The notes beneath the pieces were generated by a model. It did not search any database and was not told the DNA's origin. It worked only from the letters and a program-made list of their open reading frames with translations. This document shows positions 35,341 through 49,329 of a stretch of 64,000 nt of DNA, in pieces. The stretch comes from Monosporascus cannonballus. Its lineage: Eukaryota; Ascomycota; Sordariomycetes; Xylariales. Location: positions 66,822-130,821 of the forward strand of contig QJNS01000118.1 in the NCBI GenBank assembly GCA_004154925.1, read 5' to 3'. The stretch's first letter is position 1; each line of letters starts with the position of its first letter. The translations under genes and the position numbers were made by a program.

Positions 35341-38300
35341 TCAATTTAACGCTAATTCTTTCGGGTAAAATAACGCCCAACTTACTTTCTTAATAATATA
35401 TTATTTTATACGGCCCAATAAACAAAATAATGAAATAAATCTAATTACTAATACAAATAATTTAACCCAAGTTAATTCGCCCAAATATGAATATATCTTA
35501 ACATATAATAATATATAAACGTAATACGGAAAGCCGATAACCAGTGTTTAAAAATCTTATTACAGTATTAAAAACAAAAGTATTAATAATAAAAGTAAAA
35601 ATAATGCAAACCTATTATCAAATTATATTATATTTCTTCTGCTAAGAAATAAGTTAATATTATCATAAAATAGAAATTTAAAAATTAATTTTATTTAAAT
35701 GATATAAGATTGATTTGTTATATCAAAAGTGAAACCTAACGTTTAATGTCTTATAAATTCAAATCAAAATGCTTAATAATTATAACGATTCCGGTATATA
35801 TTCGCCTGGAGGTGTAGGCGGTATCCGAAATAGAGTCTTGATTTATAGATAATAATAAGACGAAGAATAATTTAAAGATTTGTTTAGTAAAATACTTTGC
35901 GGAATTTTTCCTAAATAAAAAGACGATATCTCGGATTAAAAGTTTAGATTAATAGATAAGGAACGAAACTAGGTAAGTTGTTATTTGTAGTAAATTATTA
36001 ATTATATATATCTTTTTGATTTTTTTAGTATTCAAAAATCGAGAAAAACTATTTTTCTTTATTTTTGATAAGTTGTAAAGCAAAACAATGATATTTGATT
36101 TGCCGCGGTTTACCCGATAGCAGTAAAAAGATGGACTGGTTAATATACTTAGCTTTTTCTGGGTCTAATATAATTCTATCCAAGCGTAATATTATTTTTT
36201 TCCTTTTAAAATCTTAATCTTTTAAGATTAATAAGTAAGTTCATTTTCTTTTTTATATCGTTTCGTTTCTGGAATCCTTTATTTATATTAGATAAATTTC
36301 AAAAACCTTTGAAATTATTTACTAGAAGTCGTTAAAGGTCTATTAAATTTATTTTTTAACCTGAGTTCGAAATTGTTCCGCATATACGTTACTTTGAAAA
36401 AAAAGCTTTGTTATAAAACATTAAACAGTCGAAAATGTTATTAAAACAGTATATAAGTTAACATTTTGTTTTGAAATAGAAATTACGATTTTATTTGAAT
36501 ATTAGGAAAAAAAAATGACGGATTAACAGTAAGAAAAATTTAACCATTTAATAATTCTAGAAGTTATTCAATCTTATCGTTTTTTTAAACTGTTCTTCGG
36601 AATAATTATGTTATAGAAATATGTTGTTTGTTTAAAAGGGACTTTACAATATAAAAGAACTAAAAAAAATAAGAAACCTGAATTCGAAAAAAAATTTAAA
36701 AACATTTAAATATAATTTGTTTTTGAAACATAGATATTAATGAAAATATTTATCTTTCTCTATTAAAACGACGCAGGCTTAAACTTAAGTAAGAAATCGT
36801 TATTTATTACAACCTTAACTGCATTAAAAATAATTGATCGAAATATTCGCGATAAAATGCCTTAATTACCTTTATCGCATTCGTTAAGTGCTTAAAAGAT
36901 TTCTATATATTCTTTTCGTATAAATAAAACTTTTATTTAATTCAATATTACATTTTCCCTTTGACGATTTTTAAAACCATTACATTTTTAAATTTCTATT
37001 TTTTAGACGTTTTTAAGTATCCGTTATATATAAAACATGAAATATAAGGTTTACTTTATGCTTTTAGATAAGGATAATTAATAATTAATTTTGAAAATAA
37101 CTTTTGAATTTTGAATAAGACGAACTCTTTTAAATCTAGTTTGTTATTAAGCCTTTTGGTTTTAATTTGTAAATTATTAGACCTTACGTTTTGTTGTTAA
37201 TGCAATACGTAAAACCTATTTTTTTCGAAAGAACTCTTTTTTTAATTTCTTTTTATTATAATATTAGGCTTTTTTTAGCGAAAAAGTGTACAAGCCAGCT
37301 TGGAAACGAGGTTATATTATTTTAATTTTTATTGTTAATACGTTTGCTTTAGGTACGTTAATAACGTTTTTAAGAGCCTGTCGCCGGTTTTCTATAGCGT
37401 ATCCGTACACTGTTGTATATAAAAATACGTTTATATTTTTGTTTTTTTACCGAAATATAGGTTGTTTAAAATAATTTCCAAAATTTCACTTATTGATCCA
37501 ATTATCCATAAATATAGCTTTTAAAGTATTTTTTTAGCGCTTAATTTAGCCATTTACTTTATCCGTTTATTTTTGAATAATAAGTTATTAAAAATTTAAA
37601 TTGAGTACCGATTCGACTACAAATATAGCAATGAATTCGAATATAAAACCGTATTTTTATCGAAAATAATGTTTTCCAGTATTTTATAATTATCGAAGAA
37701 ATATTACATAAAAGCCTAAATTAATTACTTTGGAATTATAATTTGTTCAAAACTTACAAAATATGTACATTCGGTAAATTTATTAATAATTACTTATATT
37801 TTAATGTATTATAGTAATAGAATTTTTAAATGAAAATAAATCGATAATAAATTTTTCAGTGATAATATTTCATGTTTTATTAAAAGTATTCGTTAAAGAT
37901 AAAATATTATACGATTTATAACGAATTATTTGTATTTAATCATAAAATTAAAAAATCTTAATTAATTATTTTATTACTTTTCGTGATTTTTAAAAGGCCC
38001 GTTTTAATAAAGATTTAATAATTTTAAAATTTCGTTGGTAAATATGTAACAATTTTCGTAAACCTTTACTATGAATTATCTTTGTTAACCTTTCGAAACG
38101 CAAAGGTCTTTATAGTATAACAGCTGGTTTTTTAGTTATTTATTCAGCTATTAAATATCTTTTTTTTTTGAATTGTAAGAATTTCGAAAGTGCGTTAAGT
38201 GCTCAGAGGTTAGCCGTTTTAGTATTTCATGTAATTGTATAATATTATCCTTATTAACTTAATATTTAGAAACCTTTTTTAGGGATTTAGAAATTAGAAT

Positions 38301-39049
38301 TAATAGTATAGTTAAATATATATATTTTCTTTTATATATTTCCGTTGTTTTACTAAAATAGTTCTTAACATTGAATCCTAATAAAACGATTATTTATATA
38401 TTATATCGTTTATTTAACTTTTAAAATCTGATAAATTAAGTGAAACGTTTATAATTCACGTAAATATCGAGAGACTTTTTACTGGCAGTAACGCCAGATT
38501 TTGATTCCTTGGAAACATTAATAATTACTTATATTTTCTTGTTATAAATCAGATATGTCAATTTTATATTTTATAATGCCTAAACATAATAATATATTAT
38601 GTATTAAATTTGTTTTTTAATTATTCTAAAAGCAAATGTAAGCCGTAATAAGGTTATAATTTTTAAAGGTTTTTTATTAACATTAACTAATTCTATTATC
38701 GCTATTTTGATAATTTTGTTTTTAAGTTATTAAGAACCTTTTCAATTTTTTAAAAGTTCGAATTCCTTTAATATATTTCTCAGCAATCAGTTTTATTATC
38801 AATTTAATTATATTTTTATATTTCCTAATTAAGTTACATATGTAATATATAAATTTTAAACTTTTCTAGATATTCGTAATGTTCGTTTTATTAAGAATAA
38901 ATTTTTTTTGATTATTGGTGATTTAGGGCTTTTAAATTTGAATTTAGATTAAGGGCAACAATAAAGTCGAGAAACTTTAAAATATCGGTATATTATATAT
39001 GTTTTGTTCGCTCAATTTAAATATTTAATTAATTTACTTTTCTTATATT

Positions 39050-39330
39050 TGCAGGCTTTTCGAATAAATAAGTATTTCGTCGAGCCATAGAAATATAAAC
39101 CCTTTTAAGAAGTCTTTAAAGACTGTTATTATTAATTGCTGAAGAATCTATAGACACGTTAATAAACTTTACAGATACAATTTGATGTCCGTAATATTCG
39201 TACATTATTTTGAAAGCGGTTTCTCTTTTTCTTTTTTAATTATTTAGATATAGCAATAACTGTTTCGCATAGTAAATATGTCAAATTAATTTTGTATTAA
39301 CATTTTTTAATATATATTTAGAAAAGTTAA
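39050..39330 (-). pseudogene. pol: Reverse transcriptase palm remnant (element C2)
   Basis: The minus strand reads ETAFKIMYEYYGHQIVSVKF at about 39240-39180 (the family's KTAFRT.YGHYE.LVMPF block), then SIDSSAINNNSL, and FIFLWLDEILIYSKS at about 39105-39060, where the catalytic YLDD is now WLDE. One stop separates them. This is a clear Ty3/gypsy palm domain, with the second catalytic Asp replaced. Confidence 0.87.
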
Positions 39331-40889
39331 AAGTGAATTCTTTTTAATAATAATATTATTTCATTGTCAGTAATTTATTATACGTCAGTAAACGGGATGT
39401 TCGTTTTAGTTAATATATTACTTATTATACTTAAGTTTAGGTATTTAGAAGATTAAGTATCTTGTTTAAGATTTAAAAGGTTAAATACTTTTTTTAAAAA
39501 ATTTAGTAGTTTGTTTTTTGTAATATATTTAACTATTTATGATTTATACAATAAGTGTTATCTACCTTTAGATATTATCTTTTTTGAGCAAATATTTGAT
39601 AATATTATTAATTATATAAAGGTTATTCGTACTTTTTTCGATATTTGAATAATCCTTTAAATTTGCGATATTTGTAGAATATTGTAACAATTTAGTGTAA
39701 AATTTGTATTTTTCAACTGTGTATCAAATTCTTCGATAATCTTTTTTAAATTTTATTTTGTGAGTTTCATAGAACGCTTTGGCTTTTGGGTTAACTTATA
39801 AATTATTAAAATGGAGTTAAACTAGTTTTAAAACAACGTAGTATTTTAAGATACCCGTTATATCTAGTAAGAATTATTTTTAATGTTTTTGTGTTTAAAT
39901 AAAACGTCGTTTAGCTTTTCAAAAAAAATGGGTTATTTTTGTATTTAGATAAGTTTTCGTGTATTGTAAATAATTTGTACAACTTTGATTGGTATTTTTA
40001 AAAAATTAGATATTTTCTTATTATTTTAAAAAAACGAAATTACGTTTTATCTTTAAGTCAATTACATTTTTAAATGTTTGGTTTTTGTATTAAAACCACA
40101 TTTTAATTAAATGCGTATTTCTTTGCCTTTTATAAGGTTTTATATTAATTAGCTTTTCGATATCTGAGTTTCTAGACTATTTGTCGTCTTTTTTAATTGG
40201 CCTTATTTGTCCTTAAAACGGCGTTTTTATTGTTAGACCTTTTTGGTTACGTACTTTGTATTATCATTATTTATGCACTTATATAATCCTTTCTGCTTAG
40301 GTGGTACTTAAAAGCTTTGAGTTTTTTTAGTTTGAATGTTTGTTTTGTATCTTTTAAATTTTGGGATAAAGTAGATAAATTTCCGAAAAAGGTGTTTTTA
40401 CACTTCAGCGTAGTATTGGATACAGAGTATCAGAAAATTATAAATGTAGTTTTGTAAGATAAATGTTACATTAATATTTACTTTACAATATACGTAATAA
40501 AATATAAAGTATTTTGATTATTGGGAAATCTTTAGATATTTATATTTATCTTTTAATTCGCTAAAAGTGGTTTCTATTCAATCAGGGCTAAAAACAGTTA
40601 TTCTTTTGCCCGAAAGTAGGTTATATAATTGTTGTGGTAATAAGTCAAAAAGTTCAATAATTTATGAAGATTTATTAACAAATTTTCTAAATATACTAAA
40701 TATTCAAGTATTTAATATAGTTCGAGAAATACTATTCTGAATCTAGGTAATCGTGGTAATAGTGAATTGTGGCTAGAAGGAAATAGAATTACAAATTGTA
40801 TCCTTTTTTGCTTTACTGTTTATTTTTATTTCACCCTTTTAGCTTCTTTTCTATAATTAAAAAACCCTTTCCTTTTTAAGATATATTTT

Positions 40890-41270
40890 ATCGAAAAAAT
40901 GATCTCTATTTTTGACATGGTTTTCATTGTCACAATTAACATATTTTATGTTATATCTTTTTTCTACTTTTTCGAAACGTTATTTGCTTTTTTCTAAGGT
41001 TTATCTTTATGCTTTATACTCTGTCTTTTAGAATTTTTATCGTAATTTGGTTTATTGAGTTTTAAGGCACAGATTAAACATACGTCGATCGGCAGCCATA
41101 ATTCTATCGATACATTTTATAAAGAATTTAATATTAAATTCTAGATATATTTCTTTTTAAATATAAGGCTTTACGCTATTATCATAAATGTAAAATAATG
41201 TCCTTTTTAACCAGTTCGAAATTGCCGTTAAGCGATTAAATTCGGTTATCTATTCGGTTGTTAATTGGGT
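40890..41270 (-). pseudogene. gag: gag remnant with CVNC knuckle (element C2)
   Basis: The minus strand near 41260-41180 reads FNRLTAISNWLKRTLFYIYD, plausible for a gag helical region, followed by IKFFIKCIDRI near 41125. YVNCDNENHVKNRD at about 40950-40910 resembles a zinc knuckle with the first Cys lost. It lies 1.7 kb before the polymerase palm, the usual distance. Confidence 0.5.
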
Positions 41271-42149
41271 TTCGCGGAAGAAATACAATTATTTAATCGT
41301 ATATTGTTTTCTGTCGAGGTTTTAAATAACGTTCATATTTTTTTTTAAAAAAATACAGGTATTTGCTAAAGATATAATTAGTTATTTCCGATCAGTTATT
41401 AAGATAGGTTTGTAAATACTCTTTTATAATAGGCTTAAACTATAATTTTTTTTCTTTACAAATAAATCTGGAATTGTTATTACTTTTTAATAATTTGCCC
41501 TCGGAAAAGTTTATAAAATTTTAGAAAAAATCGGACCTAGACTAGAAATCACTTTGTATCCATAAATCTGTTATAGAGTTTTAGAGAAGTTAATTTATGG
41601 CTTTTAACCTTTGGTATCTCGTAATAATTAAGTAGTAAAACGGTATTTTCGTATAATTATTATGCGCCAAATAATAGTAGCGTCGAAATAGTTTATTACC
41701 TAAGGTACCCAGTATTCTCCATTTTCAGAGCCCGGACCCTTATTATTAAAATATATAACCCTTTGTTAAACGTTAATTTCATTTCTTTGCCTTTTTATTT
41801 AGCCTCCTTTTTCTATTTTTTCTTTTTAATCTTCTTAATTTCGAATTCTTAAATTTTAATTGTAATGCTTATAAAGATAAACCGCTATTAAAATGGAAAA
41901 ACTCCCTTAAACTCGGGTGATTACTAGTATTATACTGTCGATTAACCTTAATGTTTCTTAAATAAAAAACAAATTATTTAACATCGATTTTAATTTGTTA
42001 TTAGTAAGAACAGATATTGAACATGGTATTTATTTCTTAAATGTTTTTTCGTATTTTCGTTTATATTAAGTTTAAGAAAACTTATGTTTTAATTCACGAG
42101 TAAATCTTTCATTAATTATTCAATAAAAATTATTAAAATTTGTCTTATT

Positions 42150-42240
42150 AAAATTGAACCTTATTTTAGAAGTTGTAGCTGTGCCTAGAGCGCAGCTATA
42201 GCTAAGTAGCTTTTAGTATTATATTAACTTGATTTATAAA
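42150..42240 (-). repeat. GC-rich terminal-repeat island, copy 3 (inverted)
   Basis: The reverse complement reads ACTAAAAGCTACTTAGC, a GC-rich core and ACAACTTCTAAAATAAGG, matching 31506-31595 and the first bases of the window. It marks the outer (5') end of element C2. Confidence 0.6.
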
Positions 42241-42850
42241 ACGCTCACAAAAGTAACCAAATCTTTAAAATAACGCCTAATAACAAATTATATAGATAAA
42301 AATCATAAAAAGAATTTTTCCCAGAATATAAATGTTTTAAATTCGGGTTAATTTCAATAATATATTTAAAACAAACTTTTAACTAATATTATACTTAATT
42401 CGAAAGGCCCCTATAACTGCGAGAACTTAATTACTATATATAATATTTAGCCAGGAGCTTTCTAAACGTAATTTAACATGAAAAAAACCTGTTTAACTAT
42501 GCTTTTGCCCGTACGCCTTATAGTTGTTGCGTTATAGATATAAAGGCGCTTCATAAAACCTTTAAACGCATTTCGGATATATGTTTAAAATACTATAATA
42601 TTATAAAAAATAATTTCATATTAAAAATTAAAATAATACAATAGCTATAAAATAATAATAATACGATTAAAAATTAATTATCCAATAATTCTAGAATTAA
42701 AACAGATAGTCTTAGAATATCAAATGTCATATTTCAAATATTGATTAATTATATAATTATTATTATCGTTTTAATAATCAACTTATTATGTATTTGTCGA
42801 ATACTAACTAAGTAAATAATATAAATATATATCATAAAACGAAATATTAT
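42241..42850. other. Spacer with one copy of the 30.6-kb repeat
   Basis: 42400-42560 is a single copy of the repeat found twice at 30570-31110 (CTTTTGCCCGTACGCCTTAT, GTTGCGTTATAGATATAAAG). Otherwise AT-rich without features. Confidence 0.4.
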
Positions 42851-44654
42851 CAAATATTAAACAGTGATAAAAAAGGGTTCGAATTTTATTTGAAATATAA
42901 ATTTATATTTAATTATCGAATTTTATATTAAAGCAAAATACCAAAGACCTAAATCAACATTTTCGTAAACAAATTAAAAGACGATTAAAGATTAATAGAT
43001 AATATTAAGAAAAATTACATCTTTATTTTGAAAACTAATATTTGTATATATTTATTAAATTGTGCCTTAATTAACTTTTAATAAACGTATTAAAAGTTTA
43101 CTATCAAAATATCGAAAATCGGTCGGAAGATATACAGCCGCAAAGAATAAATACGTTTATTAAATTTATTAGGCGTAAAACTCGGAAAAACATAAAAAGA
43201 TTTAATTTTTACGCAAAACAAAGTCCAAATAATTAAAATATAATTTATTGTTAATCTGAAATAAAATATCGTCTTTAACACGGCTTTTTAAGGTAAATCA
43301 TTTTTAATTATATTTGTTAATGAATATTAAGATTTCTTTAAAATATCAAAAGGGAACTAAAAATATTTATACCGAGGAAATACAACGATAAACCGGTTTT
43401 CCAAAGTTATCTTACATATTAAAATATCTTGAAATTTTATTTAATCGGACATTAATTATAAACTTGTAAAAAAAATAATAACCATAAAATGAATATAAAT
43501 TTGCAAATTTATAAAGTAACGCTAAAATTCAATATCTGCAACAATTATAAATAATCGGAAATTTATATCTAATATATAAACAAACGATATTTCGTAACGA
43601 TAACCATATTAAAAACGAACTTAGCCTTGCAAAAAGCGTTAAATAGACAAATTATCGTAAATACGTTAATACGTTTGTACGGATTACTTATAATACGAAC
43701 TTTTCGAATTTATGAACTGTTTTTAATTCTTAATATTAAATTAAAAAAGTCGTTCAAATAATATATTTAAAAATAATCGGAATTTAAACAGAAATTAAAT
43801 AAAGACATGAATAATATTAAAATTAAACATTTATTGTATAAAAGCTTTTACATTAATCATTAATTATTATATAATTAAAACTGCCCCGAAACTAAATATA
43901 AATCGTGCGATAATGGAAATAAAGATAGATTACGTAAATATGATATAGTTTATCGCTGCTCATAATATAATTAATATTTATCTTATTATCGGCATCGAAA
44001 AACTAAGGTTAAAAACCTGCGAATTATTATTAATATTAAAATATCATTTTTTACAAGATTATTAGCGAAAAATTAATATCATGAACGAAAATAAAACAAA
44101 ACCGAGAGTAAAACGAACGGAAAAAACGATACAAAAATAAAAGCGAAAAAGAAACTTAAAGGGAATACGTACGCAAAAGAAAAATAAAAAAAGGTACAAG
44201 AAGAAAATAAATAAAACGTGGTTAAAAAACAGATTAAAACAAAACATTAAGCGAAATAAAATTAACAACTTAATATAACATATACCAATTATTACGGCTA
44301 CCATTTATAAAATTATATAACCTATGCACTTAAAAAAATAAAATCATGAACAAATTTAAGAAACTAGATTTACAACTACGTTATATCAAAATAAAAATAC
44401 TATTCTTAAAGATTAATAATTTTAAAAAAGGATATAATTATAAAAATATAACGATTAAAAGAAGAAAGAAATAACCGATTAATCACCGATTAACTACCGA
44501 TTAATTACCAATATATTTATTAATATAAATCCACTATTTAACAGTTACTATAAAATACCATAAAAAATAACTTGATATATTGACTTCTTAGAATATACTT
44601 TTCACTTGATCTGAAATTATCTTACTTTAGTCCACAATTATCTATTATCTTATA
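42850..44654 (+). mobile_element. Element B2: 5'-truncated family B element with one LTR
   Basis: Parallels the last 1.5-1.8 kb of element B1 plus its LTR: 43135-43280 matches 17050-17200 (CGTTTATTAAATTTATTA, AAAACYCGGAAAAA), and 43660-43715 matches 17600-17645 (GTAC...AATACGARCTTTTCGAATT). The left border is approximate. Sequence is more decayed than B1. The ORFs at 43090-43281 and 44062-44304 on the minus strand are shadows. Confidence 0.75.
44439..44654 (+). repeat. LTR of element B2
   Basis: Starts TATAAAAATATA after a purine tract and ends CTATTATCTTATA. It contains three decayed CCGATTAAT/CCGATTAAC units where B1 has ACCAGCTACCGATCAGC. 216 bp. Confidence 0.78.
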
Positions 44655-46388
44655 AACTGTTAATAATAATTTCTTTTAAATATTTTATAATTCTAAATAG
44701 CCTTTTTTCTTCCATTTTTTATTTAATAGCTGAATAGAAAATGTTTTCTAACGGAAATGGAATTAAGTTTTAATTTTTCCTTTAATATTATGGTAATATA
44801 TTTAGTACGTTATAATAAATCTATTTATAAATATACGAATACATTTAATAAAGTCTTAATTTTGTAAAGCCATTATAATGTAAAATATAACTTTCAATTT
44901 TTTTAAAATATTTCCGTTACTTCGATTATTTTTCAAATCTTTTTATACGAAATATATTTTAAAGAAATTGCTAATGAAAATCTTGATTTTAAAATAATAA
45001 AGAAGAAACTATTTATATAAACTAGTAAATGTTAAAAATATTTTAATATTGTAGGTTATATTAAATAGCTTTTATTTCTACATTGGAACAATTTGTTAAA
45101 GCTTTATTTTTATATATTTAACATTTACAATAAACTTTATAAACGAAACAATATTATAAAACGAGGTTTTTTTTTAATAATTTAATAACGAAATCATATT
45201 TTGCTAACATACTTGTAATTTAGTTAAAAATATATTATATTTTCCATTTATTCATCGAAAATATAACTTTATCGCTCCATCTATTATATCAATTTAATTA
45301 AGAAAAGAATTTAAATGTTTCTATACACAGAGTTAAAAATTATAAAAAAAATAATAAATCAGAGAAAGATGACCGTATACTAAAAATAGTTATATTCCGT
45401 TTAAAAGATAGGTTTTAAATAATGCGTTTTCTCAATATATATTTAATATATATATTTTTTATATTTGTAAATAAACCATAAAAAGCCTTAATTAAATTTT
45501 AATTTTAGATATTAACAATATAAAAATATTAGTTGTTTACCGTAACTCTGTTGAAAAACCGGTTATAGATATATAACCATAAATAGTCGTTGTTTTGAAA
45601 TACGACTAAAATAAAGGTGATAATATCCGATTTTAAATATCGAATCTAGATTATTCGTACATTTTATTGAATATATCTTTCGAATTCCCGCCGTTAAACC
45701 ACCAAAATTAAGTGAATCGGCCTTATAAGCAATGCTTTGCCTTACATTAAATTTATAATATCTTTGATTTCTCAGAATATAAAAAAAACTTTCGCTTTTC
45801 TTTTCGAAATATGCGTTCTAGAATTTCTTTAAATAATGTAATAGTTATTCAGATTTCCGAATAACCTTTTTATAAGATTTAAAAATATTACGACCATTAT
45901 TAAATCTAAACCAATTACGAATTTCGCCGGCAGTTACTAAATTTACTATATTTTTGTTATTAATGTTTTGGATATTTCCTTAAATATATTTGTATTTTAC
46001 AGTATTTATTAATATATTTTATATGTGAATGTTCATTCGAAATAATAATTAATTAATTACCGAATAGTTATTAGAACTTATGACATAAATTTAATAACAG
46101 TTTTAAATTTTGCATTAATTATTTATTATTTTGCCTTTATATTTAAAAACCTCAATAAATTTAATAAAAGATTTATTTCTGTTTTATTAACGTTTATATT
46201 TACGACAATAAAAGGAATATTATATGTAGTTACTATGAATTTTACATTTAAGTTTATTATTTTAATAATCGTATAATAAATATCATTTTCTATAATAATA
46301 ATTAGACTGTTTAATGCGATTACTATACTTATTATATAATATTAATTGCCCGGAATAAAATAAACAGGCATTTTTATTTTAATAATAT
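44655..46388. other. AT-rich spacer
   Basis: No repeat border, motif or credible frame recognised in 1.7 kb. Slightly higher CpG at 45620-45740 but no match elsewhere in the window. Confidence 0.45.
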
Positions 46389-46778
46389 TGTTTGCGATTT
46401 ATGTAACGGCTAGGCGGTTTAACCAATTATTAAACCTAAGTCGTAGGGGTTTATATTGGCAGAAGTATCGTAGAAGTCTGAGCAATAAATACAGTAACGA
46501 ATTACGGCTCATAATACTAGAGGTTTTTTTTGGTAATAAAGTTATATTGCAAATTGAAATTATTTAAATTACGAAAACACCAAGCGTATATAACTTTTTT
46601 ATTTATGACTTAATTATGTATAATTATGTCACCGGTTGTAATTAAGATTATTTAAGATTATTATTAATTATCAATAATTATTGGCTTAGTAATAATTACT
46701 TATTACGTAACTTAAAAGGTGGTCCGTATTATCTTTTTTTAACTATTTTCTAAGGCCGGAGTTTGTTAAGCTGTAATA
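46389..46778 (-). repeat. 3' LTR of element A4 (left end)
   Basis: Shares GTAACGGCTAGGCGGTTTAA and TATATTGGCAGAAGTATCGT with the A3 LTR, and ends GCTGTAATA next to CGATTTTCC (the purine tract on the minus strand). The hairpin units of A3 are not preserved. Confidence 0.8.
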
Positions 46779-47204
46779 CGATTTTCCTTTTCTAAAAATC
46801 TTACCTTCAAGATTTTCTTTTTCTTTCGTTCAGTAAATAATTACCATTTTTTCGTTGTTTAAATATATTATTTCGTATTTTTAAAATTCTTTATGTTTTT
46901 CGTTTTTTTACTTTTCGTCGTATTAATTTCGTTGAAGTTTTCGATAGATTCTGATACGAAATTATGCATTGTTTTTAGTATTTTTCGAAAAATATTAAAT
47001 ATGAAATAATTGAAAACATTTTACGGTATTAGGAATATATTAATTGAGGTCGGTTTGAAATAATACGAGTATGTCGTTTGTTTTTTATAAAACATTCGTT
47101 ACAAATATTAACGTTTAAAGCGTAAAAAGACGTTTATTGAAAAGCTATTATTAAAGGTTTAACGTTATTATCAGGAAAAAATGAACAAAACTGTTTTTCA
47201 TTTT

Positions 47205-47345
47205 ATACGTTTACGTAAGCAGAAAGCGTTAGCCTATTTTAATGGTAGTATTGTGATATAACGTAAATTTTAGTTTTTAGAGAAATTTAAAAAATAAAAG
47301 CGTTAAGAATAAAAATAATTAAACGTTGCAATGGTAATTACTACG
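47205..47345 (+). pseudogene. Antisense charged frame, copy in element A4
   Basis: Plus strand, opposite to gag-pol: IRLRKQKALAYFNGSIVI, stop, RKF, stop, FLEKFKK...KR.E.K.LNVAMVIT. It aligns codon for codon and without gaps with the antisense frame of A1 (RKQKKL, ten residues, RRFWFQEKLNK...AAKVIT). Stops sit where A1 has Phe, Trp, Leu, Arg, Gln or Glu codons; the Trp, Arg and Gln cases are direct RIP products. Function unknown. Confidence 0.5.
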
Positions 47346-47429
47346 TTAATATAGGCCGCGCTTTCAGCCGGCTCGTCCGAAGTCGATATTATTAATTAGT
47401 CGACAGTTGATTGAAGTACGCCCGTTAAT

Positions 47430-47545
47430 CGTTAATAAGGTTTTTAGCAGGTTCCCAGGTGTTTTCGAAATCCGGGTACTGTTTTCGTTTGATTAAGTAT
47501 TAAATACGTTCGTTTTTTTATGTCGAATATTTTCTTGATTTCGTA
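47430..47545 (-). pseudogene. pol: Chromodomain remnant with intact Trp block (element A4)
   Basis: The minus strand reads YEIKKIFDIKKR near 47540-47500, and in a neighbouring frame PDFENTWEPAKNLIND near 47485-47440, the ENTWEPA.NL signature of chromoviral chromodomains with Trp kept. A frameshift lies between the two parts. This is the best preserved chromodomain of the three family A copies. Confidence 0.85.
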
Positions 47546-49329
47546 TATTATATTATCCTTTATTTATACGTTGTCCTATGCCGTATACACCCTTATAGTA
47601 TCCGCTATTAACCCAAGTAAAAAACATGAAAAATTAAACAGTGTTTCACTTTTAGTAAAAGTTTTAATCAGTAATTATGTTTATTAAATCTTTCTTAATA
47701 ATTTTATAAAGATAAAGAAATTTGAAATCGACTTTTTTAAAGTCGTTTTATTTTTTTATTTTTTGTAACGAAATACATTATTTTCTCTTTTTCGAAACTT
47801 AAACCTCTTAATCGTTTTTCGATATAATATGTACCTATTTAACTTTTTACGAATTTTAATTTTGTCTTTATTTTTTGATATAATTACTTTAATTATTTTG
47901 ACGCAAATATTATTAGGACGATAATGAGATCGTTGTTACGTATTTTTCTATAAATTTCTTTGGTAACACCAAAGTTAATATTTCTAAATATCATTTTAAT
48001 ACTTTTATAATATGTAGTATTATAAATATATCACGTAATTAACAAATTTTTAACTTAATTATTTTATACTTAAATATTATAATATTGTTAATACGTTTTT
48101 AAAGTTTGTTTTATTACCTTTATTTATATGTTCGCTTGAGATATAAAACGTTTGATAATTTGCAATTTAAGACGATCTAAGTCATAAAGCCCTGCCAAAA
48201 TTTAAACCTAAATATTTATGCTCTATTTAAAATAAATTTTCGTCGTAATCAGTATATACCAAAAATAAGATTTCAAAATATATGCTGTTTATTCGGTATA
48301 TATATACTTATAAAATTGTAAGAAATAGAAAGATTTTATAAATCGATCGATAATTACAAAAATGCTATCGTAATATATTTCTATAAGAGGATTTTCTGAC
48401 TTAGAAAGTTTTGTAATAAAATCGCATATAACGGAATACTATAGCCGCTTTGCGATTCATAAGAGCTGTAACTATCGGTATGATCTATACTGTTATACTT
48501 TCGTTTTAGCATAAATATCGTATTATTATATAACCTTGTGTATTATTAACTTTATTTTAGGAAATTAATAAGCTTATTATGACTTTTTTAACGTTTTTTA
48601 AATTTTTGAATATTTATATAACTGATATTTATGCATTTTGCGCACTAGATTTAATTAGTTTGTGTTTGGAAATTATATTTTATTTAAATTTTGGTGCTTT
48701 ACAAAATTATCGCCATATTGTTAAATTTTTTAATATATATTAAATGGTACTGCTCGAATTATCGCACTTTGTTGTAAACGTACATATTTCTTTTAATAAT
48801 ATCAATAATTATATGATCAATTTTAATTAATTATTTCTCGAAGTTAAGTCGCTTACTTAAAGTATCGCTTTTGCCGGTTTTAAGCCTTTTTTATAAATAA
48901 TAATAAAGTCAAAATTCGTTAATTCTTTTACGTATTTTGATTATCGTGTTATAAGTTTTTTAGTCGTAATAAAACGGGTTACACTTTGATAATTCGTATA
49001 CATTTTAACCTGATATAAGTTTTCTTTTACGAAATACCAAAACTTTGGAAGAGCTATAATAATAGCTATAAATACCTTATTGAAAGTTTCGCAATTAAAT
49101 TCTGTTTCTTTTAAGCTATATTTAAACTATAATAAGCTATAATTTATTTTAATTATTTTGCTATCCCATTATTACTTTTAACGCGTTATTTCGATGATTT
49201 GTTTTTCATCTAACAAAAAGAATTAAATTTTACATAATTAATATTAGCTTTTTAATATTTATATCCTTAATTTTCTAAAACGCTTTATCGGTTTCGGACG
49301 TCCATTTAAATACTTTTTTTGTAAGGTTG

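Larger units (their letters stand above)
31506..36050 (+). mobile_element. Element C1: truncated Ty3/gypsy remnant, plus strand
   Basis: A plus-strand retrotransposon remnant whose right end is uncertain. A CCHC-like NFNCGKEGYFESQ lies at about 33210-33252. An integrase zinc-finger segment lies at 35055-35170. No reverse transcriptase could be found between them, and only 1.9 kb separates them where about 3.5 kb is expected, so an internal deletion that includes the polymerase is likely. A short repeat is inserted at about 33695-33791. Another GC-richer patch at 35805-35845 is unassigned. Confidence 0.6.
36050..42240 (-). mobile_element. Element C2: Ty3/gypsy remnant, minus strand
   Basis: Read from right to left: GC-rich island at 42150-42240 as 5' end, gag-like sequence at 41100-41260, a CVNC-type knuckle at about 40905-40950, reverse transcriptase at 39050-39330, and a doubtful integrase finger near 37360-37420. 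The 3' end is not defined; no LTR pair was found. It faces element C1 and shares an inverted 85-bp end with it. The plus-strand ORF at 37286-37474 is a shadow of the integrase region. Confidence 0.65.
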
